Part shown: in pieces, positions 15,621-23,993 of the stretch | Layout of the letters: every line of letters starts with the position of its first letter | Numbering within the stretch: the first letter of the stretch is position 1 | NCBI GenBank assembly: GCA_905397405.1 | Contig: CAJPVJ010000281.1 | Span: forward strand, 1 to 29,378 | Length of the DNA stretch: 29,378 bases | DNA from: Oppiella nova | Lineage: Eukaryota > Arthropoda > Arachnida > Sarcoptiformes > Oppiidae | Direction of reading: 5' to 3' | The notes under the pieces: model-generated | Database searches by the model: none | What the model was told of the DNA's origin: nothing | What the model saw: only the letters and a program-made list of their open reading frames with translations | Made by a program: the position numbers and the translations under genes

Positions 15621-16715
15621 ATGAAAACTTTTTTTAAAATAAAAAGTGTTAATAAAGGAATGGCACTTTTATTAGACGATTTCTGTAAAAAAAAAGGCTT
15701 AGATGTTTCAAGCGATGCTGAATATCCACTCAATGATCACCTACCGTTTGGCGAATGGCTCAAAAGAATAAAACAAATCAACAAACAATATCCCCAAGTG
15801 GGTATTGGATTAGACATCGGTGCTTTGGTTCAGCCCAAACATATCGGCATCGTGGCTTATATGGCTCAGTCGAGTGATACATTATTTGATTATATTGAAA
15901 TACTGTCTCAATACGAAAAGCTTTGGTTTAATTATATTCCCAAAAAAGTGCTTATTGAGGAAAACCACTTTTCAATCTCATGGGATAAACCTGCATATTT
16001 ACAAGTGGGTTTATATCTAGAAGAAACCACCATCGTTGAAGAAATACAAGTGTCTAGCCTTTTTCACCACTTACAACAACTGACCGATTCAGATGCAAGT
16101 GTTTTTCATTGTCTAGAACTTGCCATACCCAAACCCAATGACACAAAAAAATACCAACAACTGTTCAATTGCCCGATTAAATTTAATACAAAGCAAACTC
16201 GGATTGTCATACCGAATTCGCTATTGGAAACCAAATTAAAATATTATGACCCTATTCTTTTAGAAATATTGTTGAATCATGCCAACATATTACTCAGTAA
16301 AATGCCTCAGGAGGATTCTTTCTTAGAATTGGTTAATCTGAGTATGCTACAAGCACTTGAAAATAATAATGTGCAAATTCACTCTATTGCCAAATCATTA
16401 AATATTTCTGCGAGAGCACTGCAAAAATATTTAAAAAATAGAGACCTTTCATTTAAAGAAATCCTCAGTAATATTCGTCAAAATCTAGCCAAGAAATATC
16501 TCCAAAATCAAAACTTATCCATCACAAAAGTTGCCTTTTTACTTGCCTATAAGGACCAAACCTCATTTAATCGTGCTTTTAAAGCTTGGAACGGCGTTTC
16601 TCCTTCTACGTGGAGAAAGGAAAATATCAATAAAAAATTAGATGTAAATGAAAAGCATACTGTAAATGAAAGCTTTGAAACTGAGCTCAGTACACATGAT
16701 GTTCAACTCAGCTAA
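15621..16715 (+). CDS. AraC/XylS-family regulator with an arabinose-binding-like N-terminal domain (OruR/ArgR type)
   Basis: 364 residues. The N-terminal domain (about 40-230) shows GIGLDIGALVQPKHIGIVAYMAQSS, typical of PF12625 sensors. The C-terminal DNA-binding domain (about 255-345) has two helix-turn-helix units: IHSIAKSLNISARALQKYLK and ITKVAFLLAYKDQTSFNRAFKAWNGVSPSTWR. GGGAG lies 5 nt before the ATG at 15621; the longer TTG start is less likely. Encoded 250 bp after pilus operon 1 and in the same direction, it could control the pilus or the adjacent catabolic operon; many relatives respond to amino-acid-like ligands. Its target and ligand are unknown. Confidence 0.9.
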   Translation: MKTFFKIKSVNKGMALLLDDFCKKKGLDVSSDAEYPLNDHLPFGEWLKRIKQINKQYPQVGIGLDIGALVQPKHIGIVAYMAQSSDTLFDYIEILSQYEKLWFNYIPKKVLIEENHFSISWDKPAYLQVGLYLEETTIVEEIQVSSLFHHLQQLTDSDASVFHCLELAIPKPNDTKKYQQLFNCPIKFNTKQTRIVIPNSLLETKLKYYDPILLEILLNHANILLSKMPQEDSFLELVNLSMLQALENNNVQIHSIAKSLNISARALQKYLKNRDLSFKEILSNIRQNLAKKYLQNQNLSITKVAFLLAYKDQTSFNRAFKAWNGVSPSTWRKENINKKLDVNEKHTVNESFETELSTHDVQLS

Positions 16716-16811
16716 AATAAACCAAATCTCGCTCAAATAACCTAGAACATCCAACTTAAGTTATTGTTTTCTTTTTATAGACTGGCATGATGAAAGCAAA
16801 AGCCCATACAT

Positions 16812-16860
16812 AAAAAACAAACTTTGTATTGTTGGTTTTACCCTTAACCTACAAAGTTTG
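16812..16860 (-). terminator. Rho-independent terminator of the beta-alanine operon
   Basis: On the minus strand CAAACTTTGTA, a 21-nt loop, then TACAAAGTTTG (perfect 11-bp stem) runs directly into TTTTTT. It lies 30 nt after the permease stop. The stem has no T-run on the plus strand side, so it serves the minus strand. Confidence 0.72.
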
Positions 16861-16889
16861 CTGCTTGTTCTGCGCTGTTCAATGATGAT

Positions 16890-18281
16890 TTAATCCAAAT
16901 GGACGGCCATACGCTTCGCGGTTTTATTCTTGCGTGTCACCATCAGACCACAAATCACCACAATGGAAGTTACCCCTAAGGACAAAGTCGTTTCATAACT
17001 ATATTGAGGCGATAAAAACATATAGCCCAATACACTCATAATCACCACGATGACAAACCACGTCAGCCAAGGAAATAACCACATTTTAAAGGTCACTTGA
17101 GCGCCTATTCTTTCCAGTTTAGCTCTTGAGCGTAGTTGTGACACAGCAATGACTAAATAAACCACCAAGGCAATTGAACCCGTTGTTGAAAGTAAAAATC
17201 CAAAAACTTGCCCTGGGAACATATAATTCACGGCGCAACAAATCAGTCCAACAAAGGTTGAAGCAAACACTGCGATCGTTGGTACACCTGCATCATTAAT
17301 TTTAGTCACAACTTTCGGCGCTTCTTGACGTGCACCCAATGCAAACAGCATCCGTGAAGAAGTATATACAGCCGCATTCATACAACTTGCCACCGCGATA
17401 AACACCACCATGTCCATAATCAATTTGGTTTGCGGCACATTGAGGCTGACCAAGACATACTGAAATGTCCCTAATTTTTGTAAATCAGGCGAACGCCAAT
17501 CGACTAAAGCCACTGCTAGAAAAATCGAAACAACAAAGAATAAAATAATACGATACAGCACTAAATTGGTGGCACGTTTAATTTTCTCTTGTGGATTTTT
17601 AGACTCTGCCGCTGCAATCGACAGAATTTCAACACCAAAAAATGAAAATGCTGAAATTAAAATAGCCGAAAGAACGCCACCCATGCCATGCGGCATAAAA
17701 CCGCCATTTGAAAATAAATGCCCCACACCACTAACATCACGAGCCAAAGGCCAAAGCCCAAATACAGCCGATGCACCAATCACAATAAACAGCAGTATCG
17801 CAACCACTTTAATTAAAGCAAACCAAAACTCAAACTCACCAAAACTTTTAGTACTAAAGAAATTGGCTAAACTGAGTAAAATAATAAAAGCAAAAGCATA
17901 AATAGCACTAGAAACTTGAGGAAACCACGCATGTAAAATTTCCGCACCAGCAATTGCTTCGATGGGAATCACTAAAACCCAAAACCACCAATACAACCAG
18001 CCCACAGTAAAGCCTGCCCAAGGCCCAATTGCTTTACGCGCATAAGTGGAAAATGAACCTGTATCTGGTTGTGCAACGGCCATTTCACCGAGCATACGCA
18101 TCACCAGAAAAACGATAATACTGGTAATAATATAAGCCAGTACAGCCGCAGGACCTGCTTTGGCAATTGCAGCTGAAGAGCCGACAAATAAACCTGCACC
18201 AATAACGCCACCGATACTAATCATCGTGATATGTCGGTTGGAAAGTCCTTCACCTAATTTTGTTGTTTTAACACCATTCAT
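16890..18281 (-). CDS. APC-family amino acid permease (GabP/AnsP-like), probable beta-alanine importer
   Basis: 463 residues and about 12 membrane helices. The opening GEGLSNRHITMISIGGVIGAGLFVGS is the APC substrate-site signature; GEMAVAQPDTGSFSTYA and ESKNPQEKIKRA are also conserved in the GABA/aromatic/basic amino acid permease group. AAGGA lies 7 nt before the ATG. It is the third gene of the operon after aminotransferase and dehydrogenase, which suggests uptake of the substrate of those enzymes, probably beta-alanine or a related omega-amino acid. Specificity is inferred from context only. It acts in the inner membrane by proton-coupled transport, as is usual in the family. Confidence 0.9.
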   Translation of the reverse strand: MNGVKTTKLGEGLSNRHITMISIGGVIGAGLFVGSSAAIAKAGPAAVLAYIITSIIVFLVMRMLGEMAVAQPDTGSFSTYARKAIGPWAGFTVGWLYWWFWVLVIPIEAIAGAEILHAWFPQVSSAIYAFAFIILLSLANFFSTKSFGEFEFWFALIKVVAILLFIVIGASAVFGLWPLARDVSGVGHLFSNGGFMPHGMGGVLSAILISAFSFFGVEILSIAAAESKNPQEKIKRATNLVLYRIILFFVVSIFLAVALVDWRSPDLQKLGTFQYVLVSLNVPQTKLIMDMVVFIAVASCMNAAVYTSSRMLFALGARQEAPKVVTKINDAGVPTIAVFASTFVGLICCAVNYMFPGQVFGFLLSTTGSIALVVYLVIAVSQLRSRAKLERIGAQVTFKMWLFPWLTWFVIVVIMSVLGYMFLSPQYSYETTLSLGVTSIVVICGLMVTRKNKTAKRMAVHLD

Positions 18282-18380
18282 ATTTTATTCCTTAAAAATA
18301 CTTTTAAAATCGTGATTTACATTATTAAATCCTTATTCAAAAGAGAGAAAATCGATGATCTTCCCTCTATACACAAAAAA

Positions 18381-19946
18381 TTAATTTAAAGTAGGCATTG
18401 AAAACTGCTTGGCTTCACGAACGTGTGTAGCTGGCCAACGTTGGGTAATGGTTTTACGGCGCGTATAAAAACGTACTCCATCTGGCCCATAAGCATACAA
18501 GTCACCAAATAACGAACGCTTCCAGCCACCAAAACTATGATATGCAACAGGTACGGGCAATGGCACATTTACACCGACCATTCCCACTTGGATATGATGG
18601 GTAAAATAGCGTGCGGCTTCCCCATCACGGGTATAAATACAGGTACCATTTCCATACTCATGATCATTGATTAACTGCATCGCTTGTTGCATGGTTTCTA
18701 CACGAATCACCTGTAAAACAGGACCAAAAATTTCTTGCTGATAACTGGTCATGTCTGATGAAACCTGATCAATTAGCGTCGGGCCAACAAAAAATCCAGT
18801 TTCATAGCCGATAGGTTTGGCATCACGACCATCGACAACAATTTTAGCACCTTGCTGTTCAGCACTTTGGATAAAAGCTTGAACTTTATCTTTATGTGCT
18901 TGAGAAATGAGCGGTCCAAAGTCATTTTGTTGATTTGCATAATGACCAAACTTGAGTTGTTGCATTTCTTGGCTAAGTTTTTCAATCACCAGATCAGCAA
19001 TTTCATCGCCAATTGCCACTGCAACAGACAAAGCCATACAGCGTTCACCAGATGAACCAAAAGCTGCACCTAATAATGAGTTCACCACATTATCGATATC
19101 TGCATCAGGCATAATAATGGCATGATTTTTTGCGCCACCTAAGGCCTGACAGCGTTTGCCTGCCGAGGTTGCTGTGCGATAAATATATTCAGCAATCGGG
19201 GTTGAACCAACAAAGCTAATCGCTTGAATATTTGGATGATGTAATAAGGCATCCACTGCTTGTTTATCACCATTGATGACGTTAAACACACCATCGGGTA
19301 AACCTGCCTGTTGAAGTAATTCTGCCAAATATAATGCTGCTGATGGGGTTTTTTCAGAGGGTTTTAAAATAAAGCAGTTCCCGCAAACAATCGCCATTGG
19401 AAACATCCACAATGGAACCATCGCTGGAAAATTAAATGGTGTAATCCCAGCAACCACGCCTAAAGGTTGAAATTCGCTCCATGAATCAATATCTGGGCCA
19501 ACATTTTTTGAGTATTCACCTTTTAAAAACTCAGGTGCACCACATGCATACTCAACATTTTCAATTCCGCGTTGTAACTCGCCCTGTGCATCATGACAAA
19601 TTTTTCCATGTTCTTGTCCAATCAACTCACAAAGTTTTTCAGCATTGTCTTCTAGCAGTTGTTTAAACTTAAACATCACTCGTGCACGTTTAATCACAGG
19701 GGTGTCACGCCATGCTGGAAAAGCCTGTTGTGCAATTTGAACCACCTGATTGACCAATGCAGTATCGGCAAGCGCAACTTCTTTGCTGATCTTGCCTGTT
19801 GCTGGATGGTATACAGCTTGTGTTCTTGAGGTCTTGTTTACCAGTCCCCCTTGAATAAAATGCCCAACCAGCGTGATCGGTTGTACTGCTTCAACTGTTT
19901 CGGTATTAGACAGCTCGCCACCACTAAAATTTTCTAAATTGTTCAT
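18381..19946 (-). CDS. mmsA: CoA-acylating (methyl)malonate-semialdehyde dehydrogenase
   Basis: 521 residues, with a roughly 20-residue N-terminal extension compared with typical MmsA proteins. Aldehyde-dehydrogenase features are complete: ITPFNFPAMVPLWM with the conserved Asn (173), SFVGSTPIAEYIY of the NAD-binding site, and catalytic Cys303 in SSGERCMALS, plus the C-terminal PLPVPVAYHSFGGWK. MmsA-type enzymes convert malonate semialdehyde (or methylmalonate semialdehyde), NAD and CoA to acetyl-CoA (or propionyl-CoA) with release of CO2. Beside a beta-alanine aminotransferase, the malonate-semialdehyde role is favoured over valine degradation. AAGGA lies 7 nt before the ATG. Confidence 0.95.
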   Translation of the reverse strand: MNNLENFSGGELSNTETVEAVQPITLVGHFIQGGLVNKTSRTQAVYHPATGKISKEVALADTALVNQVVQIAQQAFPAWRDTPVIKRARVMFKFKQLLEDNAEKLCELIGQEHGKICHDAQGELQRGIENVEYACGAPEFLKGEYSKNVGPDIDSWSEFQPLGVVAGITPFNFPAMVPLWMFPMAIVCGNCFILKPSEKTPSAALYLAELLQQAGLPDGVFNVINGDKQAVDALLHHPNIQAISFVGSTPIAEYIYRTATSAGKRCQALGGAKNHAIIMPDADIDNVVNSLLGAAFGSSGERCMALSVAVAIGDEIADLVIEKLSQEMQQLKFGHYANQQNDFGPLISQAHKDKVQAFIQSAEQQGAKIVVDGRDAKPIGYETGFFVGPTLIDQVSSDMTSYQQEIFGPVLQVIRVETMQQAMQLINDHEYGNGTCIYTRDGEAARYFTHHIQVGMVGVNVPLPVPVAYHSFGGWKRSLFGDLYAYGPDGVRFYTRRKTITQRWPATHVREAKQFSMPTLN

Positions 19947-20006
19947 TACTTTTCCTTGTCTATTGTCTAGCTGTTCCGTATTGATTTGCTTAGAGGCACA
20001 CCCTAT

Positions 20007-21383
20007 TTATTTCACCTGATAAAGTGCCTCACCTACTGCATTCATCAAGCTGCTTAATTGCGCTTCTGTGCTGTTAAACATTGGGCCAAACTGAAGGGTA
20101 TCCCCACCAAAACGCACATAGAAACCTGCTTTCCACAGTTTCATTCCAATTTCAAAACCACGAATCGTGGCATCACCATCACGTGGAGCCAATTGCAAGG
20201 CACCAATCAATCCACAGTTACGGATGTCAACAATATGTGGTGAACCTTTTAATTCATGAACAAGCTTTTCAAAGCTTGGTGCCAAGCCAGCAGATTGGGA
20301 AATTAAATTTTCATTTTCGAGTACATTTAAGGTGGCGAGAGCAGCGGCACAGGCAACAGGATGGGCCGAATAGGTATAACCATGGGTAAATTCAATGGCA
20401 TGTTCAGGCAGGTCTTGCTGCATAAATGCATTGTAAATTTCACGGCTTGCCACCACCCCACCTAATGGAATTGCGCCATTGCTAATCTGTTTAGCAAAGG
20501 TCAAAAGGTCTGGTGTAACTCCAAAATGTTCAGCCGCAGTCCATTTGCCGATACGCCCAAAGCCAGTGATCACCTCATCGAAAATCAGTAAAATATCGTG
20601 TTGGTCACAAATTTCTCGTAGGCGTTGTAAATAACCAACTGGTGGCACGATACAGCCTGCTGAACCAGAAACAGGTTCTATTATTACTGCTGCAATATTA
20701 GAAGCATCATGTAATTCAATCAGCTTGAGCATTTCATCTGCCAGCTCAACCCCACCCGTTTCAGCACAGCCTTTGCTAAAACTTAAATGCGCCTGTAAGG
20801 TATGAGGCAAATGATCCACATCCATCAATTGACCAAACATTTTACGATTTCCGCCAATACCGCCTAGACTGGTCCCTGCGACGTTTACACCATGATAGCC
20901 ACGCGCTCGTCCAATCAATTTGGTTTTGCTTGGTTTACCTTGAATGCGCCAATATGCGCGTGCCATCTTGATCGCAGTGTCCGCAGATTCAGAACCTGAA
21001 TCGGTAAAAAAGACATGTTGCAGTTTTTCAGGCATCAGCTGAACAATTTTTTCAGCCAATTGAAAAGATAAAGGATGTCCAAATTGGAATGCAGGTGAAT
21101 AGTCCAGTTTTGCCAATTGCTTACTCACAGCCTGTTGGATTTCAGGTCGTGTATGCCCTGCACCACACGTCCATAGCCCTGACAATGAGTCATAAATCTC
21201 ACGTCCAGTACTGTCAATTAAATACGATCCTTTTGCACCCACGATCATGCGTGGATCTTTATGAAAATTACGATTTGCAGAAAATGGCATCCAATGGGCT
21301 TGATAATTTAAATTCATCTGCTCATTTGACTGACTGGCTTCCAATGTGTCATCGCGGTCATTTGATGTATCGATATCAAACAT
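20007..21383 (-). CDS. Beta-alanine--pyruvate (omega-amino acid) aminotransferase
   Basis: 458 residues from the ATG at 21383; the longer frame would begin at a TTG within the divergent promoter. Class III PLP aminotransferase features: HWMPFSANRNFHKDPRM, FFTDSGSESADTAIKMARAYW, LLIFDEVITGFGRIG, and the PLP lysine in LTFAKQISNGAIPLGGV. The length and the HWMPFSANR motif match beta-alanine--pyruvate aminotransferases rather than GABA or ornithine enzymes. It produces malonate semialdehyde and L-alanine, feeding MmsA. It is the first gene of the operon, 60 nt before mmsA, and divergent from the LysR gene. Alternative: a broader omega-transaminase acting on related amines. Confidence 0.9.
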   Translation of the reverse strand: MFDIDTSNDRDDTLEASQSNEQMNLNYQAHWMPFSANRNFHKDPRMIVGAKGSYLIDSTGREIYDSLSGLWTCGAGHTRPEIQQAVSKQLAKLDYSPAFQFGHPLSFQLAEKIVQLMPEKLQHVFFTDSGSESADTAIKMARAYWRIQGKPSKTKLIGRARGYHGVNVAGTSLGGIGGNRKMFGQLMDVDHLPHTLQAHLSFSKGCAETGGVELADEMLKLIELHDASNIAAVIIEPVSGSAGCIVPPVGYLQRLREICDQHDILLIFDEVITGFGRIGKWTAAEHFGVTPDLLTFAKQISNGAIPLGGVVASREIYNAFMQQDLPEHAIEFTHGYTYSAHPVACAAALATLNVLENENLISQSAGLAPSFEKLVHELKGSPHIVDIRNCGLIGALQLAPRDGDATIRGFEIGMKLWKAGFYVRFGGDTLQFGPMFNSTEAQLSSLMNAVGEALYQVK

Positions 21384-21407
21384 AAGTACTCTTCTTGTTT
21401 TGTGGTT

Positions 21408-21469
21408 ATCTCTTGAGTGTACAAAGCACAATAGTTTTGATAAATTCAAAATATCTTGAGTTTAGATAT
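21408..21469. promoter_or_regulatory. LysR-type operator region in the divergent promoter
   Basis: ATATCT-TGAGTTT-AGATAT (21451-21469) is a perfect dyad containing a T-N11-A arrangement as in LysR-type recognition sites. The octamer TCTTGAGT occurs both within it (21454-21461) and at 21411-21418, 43 bp away, or about four helical turns. This resembles a recognition site plus an activation site. The dyad lies 17 bp from the LysR start and the second copy lies closer to the aminotransferase start. Confidence 0.6.
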
Positions 21470-21485
21470 AAAAAAGTAAAACTAA

Positions 21486-22406
21486 ATGAAACCTAAAAAA
21501 TTAAATCAAGTTACTGATTTTGATATAAAATTACTTAAAATATTTAAAACAGTTTGTGATTGTCACAGCTTCACTGCTGCCGAAAGTATCCTAGGGATTA
21601 GTCGTTCTGCGATTAGTTTGCATATGAGTGATCTGGAAAATCGCTTAGGGATTCGCCTCTGTCAGCGCGGTCGAGCAGGCTTTTCCATCACTGATGAAGG
21701 TCGGGAAGTTTTAGAATATATTGAGGTACTAACGGCTTCGATTGAGGACTTCCGTGCCAAAATCAATCAAATGCATAATCAGCTCAAAGGTGAATTTAAT
21801 ATTGGTATTATTAATAACTTAGTCACAATGCCCAGTGCTTATATCACCAACACATTGGCACAGCTTGCGGAAGAAAATACTGAGGTGGTTATTAATATTA
21901 GTATGAGCACACTGTCAGATATTGAGTGTCGTGTTTTGGACAATCGATTACACGCTGGCGCGATTCCTTTGGTGAGCCCATTATCAGGTCTAGATTATTT
22001 TCATTTATATAACGAAGAATCTTCACTCTATTGTGGGCAAAACCACCCACTCTTTCAGCATTTAGGTGAAATAAGTTTAGATGACTTAAAACAATGCAAT
22101 ACGGTTCTTCCGAATTATGCCATTACCCCCGATGCAATGAAGTTGCATCAACGATTGAACTGTTCAGCGACTGCAAGTGACAGAGAAGGTATCGCATTTC
22201 TGATTCTTTCAGGAAAATTTATGGGGTTTTTACCCGATCATTATGCGAAAAAATGGGTCCAAGATGGTTTGATGCAACCGATTTTACAAGAGAGAATGCA
22301 TTATAGTACACCGATATGTCTGATTACACATAAAGGAAAAAACTATAATATTATCTTAAAAACCTTTATGGATATATTAAAGAAAACCGTTCAACCGATA
22401 AAATAA
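21486..22406 (+). CDS. LysR-family transcriptional regulator of the beta-alanine operon
   Basis: 306 residues, normal for the family. The N-terminal winged HTH (about 12-72) contains SFTAAESILGISRSAISLHMSDLENRLGIRLCQRG. The effector domain follows from about residue 100 (KGEFNIGIINNLVTMPSAY). It is divergent from the aminotransferase gene with a 102-bp gap holding a LysR-like dyad, so it almost certainly controls the permease-mmsA-aminotransferase operon and probably itself. The inducer is likely beta-alanine or a pathway intermediate, by inference. No strong ribosome site is visible; AAAAGTAAAACTAA precedes the ATG. Confidence 0.92.
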   Translation: MKPKKLNQVTDFDIKLLKIFKTVCDCHSFTAAESILGISRSAISLHMSDLENRLGIRLCQRGRAGFSITDEGREVLEYIEVLTASIEDFRAKINQMHNQLKGEFNIGIINNLVTMPSAYITNTLAQLAEENTEVVINISMSTLSDIECRVLDNRLHAGAIPLVSPLSGLDYFHLYNEESSLYCGQNHPLFQHLGEISLDDLKQCNTVLPNYAITPDAMKLHQRLNCSATASDREGIAFLILSGKFMGFLPDHYAKKWVQDGLMQPILQERMHYSTPICLITHKGKNYNIILKTFMDILKKTVQPIK

Positions 22407-22456
22407 TATACAAAAATTTAAAAACAGTTTAAAAATTCGATTATTTTTAATACGAA

Positions 22457-22497
22457 TTAAAATATAATCCAACCAAAATAATCAGATTATATTTTAA
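22457..22497. repeat. 13-bp perfect inverted repeat between convergent genes
   Basis: TTAAAATATAATC (22457-22469) and GATTATATTTTAA (22485-22497) are exact reverse complements with a 15-nt loop. It lies between the convergent LysR and pilin-like genes. A second, weaker repeat AACATAA/TTATGTT is at 22508-22529. They may act as bidirectional transcript ends, though the stems are AT-rich and lack clear T-runs. Confidence 0.5.
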
Positions 22498-22552
22498 CTT
22501 ATCACACAACATAACTTTTAATTTATGTTATTTATTTCACAAATTAATTGGC

Positions 22553-22861
22553 TTAATAATAATCTACCACCAATATTTTATGCTGGTCACTTTCCAAATC
22601 TTGAATTTTTAAATGGGCCATGCTATTGGCTTTTTTATCAACTAAGCTATTGAAATTAAAGCTATCTATTGTGGTGGTTTTTCTCAACACATCAATCGTA
22701 TTATCAATCGCTTTGCAATTAGAATTATTAGAATTCTTTTCACATGTAAATTCTACAATCTGCCCTTGAAAATGAATCTCCTCTGCATAAGTGGCTAAAC
22801 TTAAACTCGATATCGTTGTAAATGTTATTAATAAAAAGGATAGTTTTTTATTTAACTCCAT
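22553..22861 (-). CDS. Small fimbrial-subunit-like exported protein
   Basis: 102 residues, about 60 percent of usual pilin length. The signal peptide ends TYA near residue 26. The mature N-terminus EEIHFQGQIVEFTCEKN matches the first strands of pilins (compare HFQGVLINQSC at 9960). The second Cys comes only nine residues later, not about forty, and the middle strands are missing. It ends ILVVDYY, like a pilin's last strand. AGAGGGG lies about 7 nt before the ATG. It follows the adhesin gene by 115 bp with a terminator-like hairpin between, so it may be expressed poorly by read-through or from its own promoter. It could be a reduced terminator or assembly factor. Confidence 0.72.
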   Translation of the reverse strand: MELNKKLSFLLITFTTISSLSLATYAEEIHFQGQIVEFTCEKNSNNSNCKAIDNTIDVLRKTTTIDSFNFNSLVDKKANSMAHLKIQDLESDQHKILVVDYY

Positions 22862-22941
22862 CTCATTCCCCTCTAAAGAAATGGTGTAGTTAATTAATTA
22901 CATAACCTTATTATTAATACAAGATTTTCCAAGCAATAAAT

Positions 22942-22987
22942 AAAAAAATAATTTTAAAAAATATGATTTACGTCAATTAATCATATT
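22942..22987 (-). terminator. Terminator-like hairpin at the adhesin 3' end
   Basis: On the minus strand AATATGATT-(10 nt)-AATCATATT is followed by TTTTTTAAAATTATTTTTTTA. The left arm includes the last codons and stop of the adhesin gene. The stem is AT-rich with only two G-C pairs, so termination is probably partial. Confidence 0.5.
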
Positions 22988-23993
22988 CAATTGTGACGGT
23001 TGCCATAGCTCGTACTTTTCCGGGCATCACTTTGGTTGCAGTCTGATAGTAACGCGCAGTCATTGGCACATTGTATTGAATATTATCATTTGACTTTAAC
23101 GTGCCTAATTCAAGCTTGTCATTTTTAGCAATCACTTTATTCGAATTTTTATATTGTGAAAGCAATTGTACGCCAACACCTGATGCATTACTTCCCGCAG
23201 CAGCATTGTTGGTAATGACATTTGTAGTATTGGTCACAGCATCATAATCAAAGCTTAGGCTAATTTTATTGCTTTCTTCATAACCCGTTGGGTTTTTTCC
23301 ACCATTACATAAGATGTTCAAATCAAATGCTTGCTCACCTTGAGTTGAGCCGACACCTTTAAAATCAACCTTGTTTACAGTTGGCAGTGTCACTGTTTTA
23401 TTAATATTGCCTTGGATTTCACATGATGAAGACGCAATAGTAATCGCATTACCATATACTGTACTGGTTAAAAAAGGCTGATTTGGATAACCAATCACAT
23501 TATAGCGACTATACTGTCCAGGAACCAATGCCCCTGATCCTGTGGAAGGCGCAGTTTTAACAATCTCTACAACAAAATATCCAGGCGATAAACGATAAGT
23601 CGTATTTCGAGATAAACTTCTGGTATAAGGGTAATAACCTGAAAAGTTAGAGTTATCTGCCGCTTCGCGGTATAGACGAATACCAATCCCTTCAATATTG
23701 GTACTATAGATAGAATTACCTGATGGGCTTATAGGGTATCTCTGCTGCAATACTGCCTCAATTGTGCCCGCTGAATAATCACAAGAATAAGTAGATCCAT
23801 TCGATGAAATTGGAAATGTCGCTTTACGTAAAATAGTTCCAACAGCATCACTCGGTCTCACCACAACACGACCAACAGACATGCTTACATCTTGCGGGGT
23901 AAATCCACGCTGAGGTACACAAGCTGCGTATGCACCCGAACTCACAGTCCCAGCAATGAGCAAGAGAATACGATTTAAAACTTTAACGTTCAT
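22977..23993 (-). CDS. Two-domain tip adhesin, pilus 2
   Basis: 338 residues from the ATG at 23993, which overlaps the usher stop as ATGA; an in-frame ATG at 23997-23999 is equally possible. GGAAGG lies upstream. The signal peptide ends GAYA. The N-terminal half (to about residue 180) has a YSCDYS cysteine and tyrosine-rich strands and is the probable binding domain. The C-terminal half begins at SSSCEIQGNINKTVTLPTV and ends VTIEYD, a pilin domain. The sequence is unrelated by eye to the pilus 1 adhesin, so the two pili probably recognise different ligands or surfaces. Confidence 0.87.
   Translation of the reverse strand: MNVKVLNRILLLIAGTVSSGAYAACVPQRGFTPQDVSMSVGRVVVRPSDAVGTILRKATFPISSNGSTYSCDYSAGTIEAVLQQRYPISPSGNSIYSTNIEGIGIRLYREAADNSNFSGYYPYTRSLSRNTTYRLSPGYFVVEIVKTAPSTGSGALVPGQYSRYNVIGYPNQPFLTSTVYGNAITIASSSCEIQGNINKTVTLPTVNKVDFKGVGSTQGEQAFDLNILCNGGKNPTGYEESNKISLSFDYDAVTNTTNVITNNAAAGSNASGVGVQLLSQYKNSNKVIAKNDKLELGTLKSNDNIQYNVPMTARYYQTATKVMPGKVRAMATVTIEYD

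Noticed and set aside
16736-16778. Terminator for the AraC gene (AATAAC/GTTATT with a T-rich tail)
   Set aside because: The stem is six A/T-rich pairs with an 18-nt loop; too weak to list as a feature.
22457-22529. CRISPR or tandem-repeat array between the convergent genes
   Set aside because: There are only two unrelated inverted repeats and no regularly spaced direct repeats.
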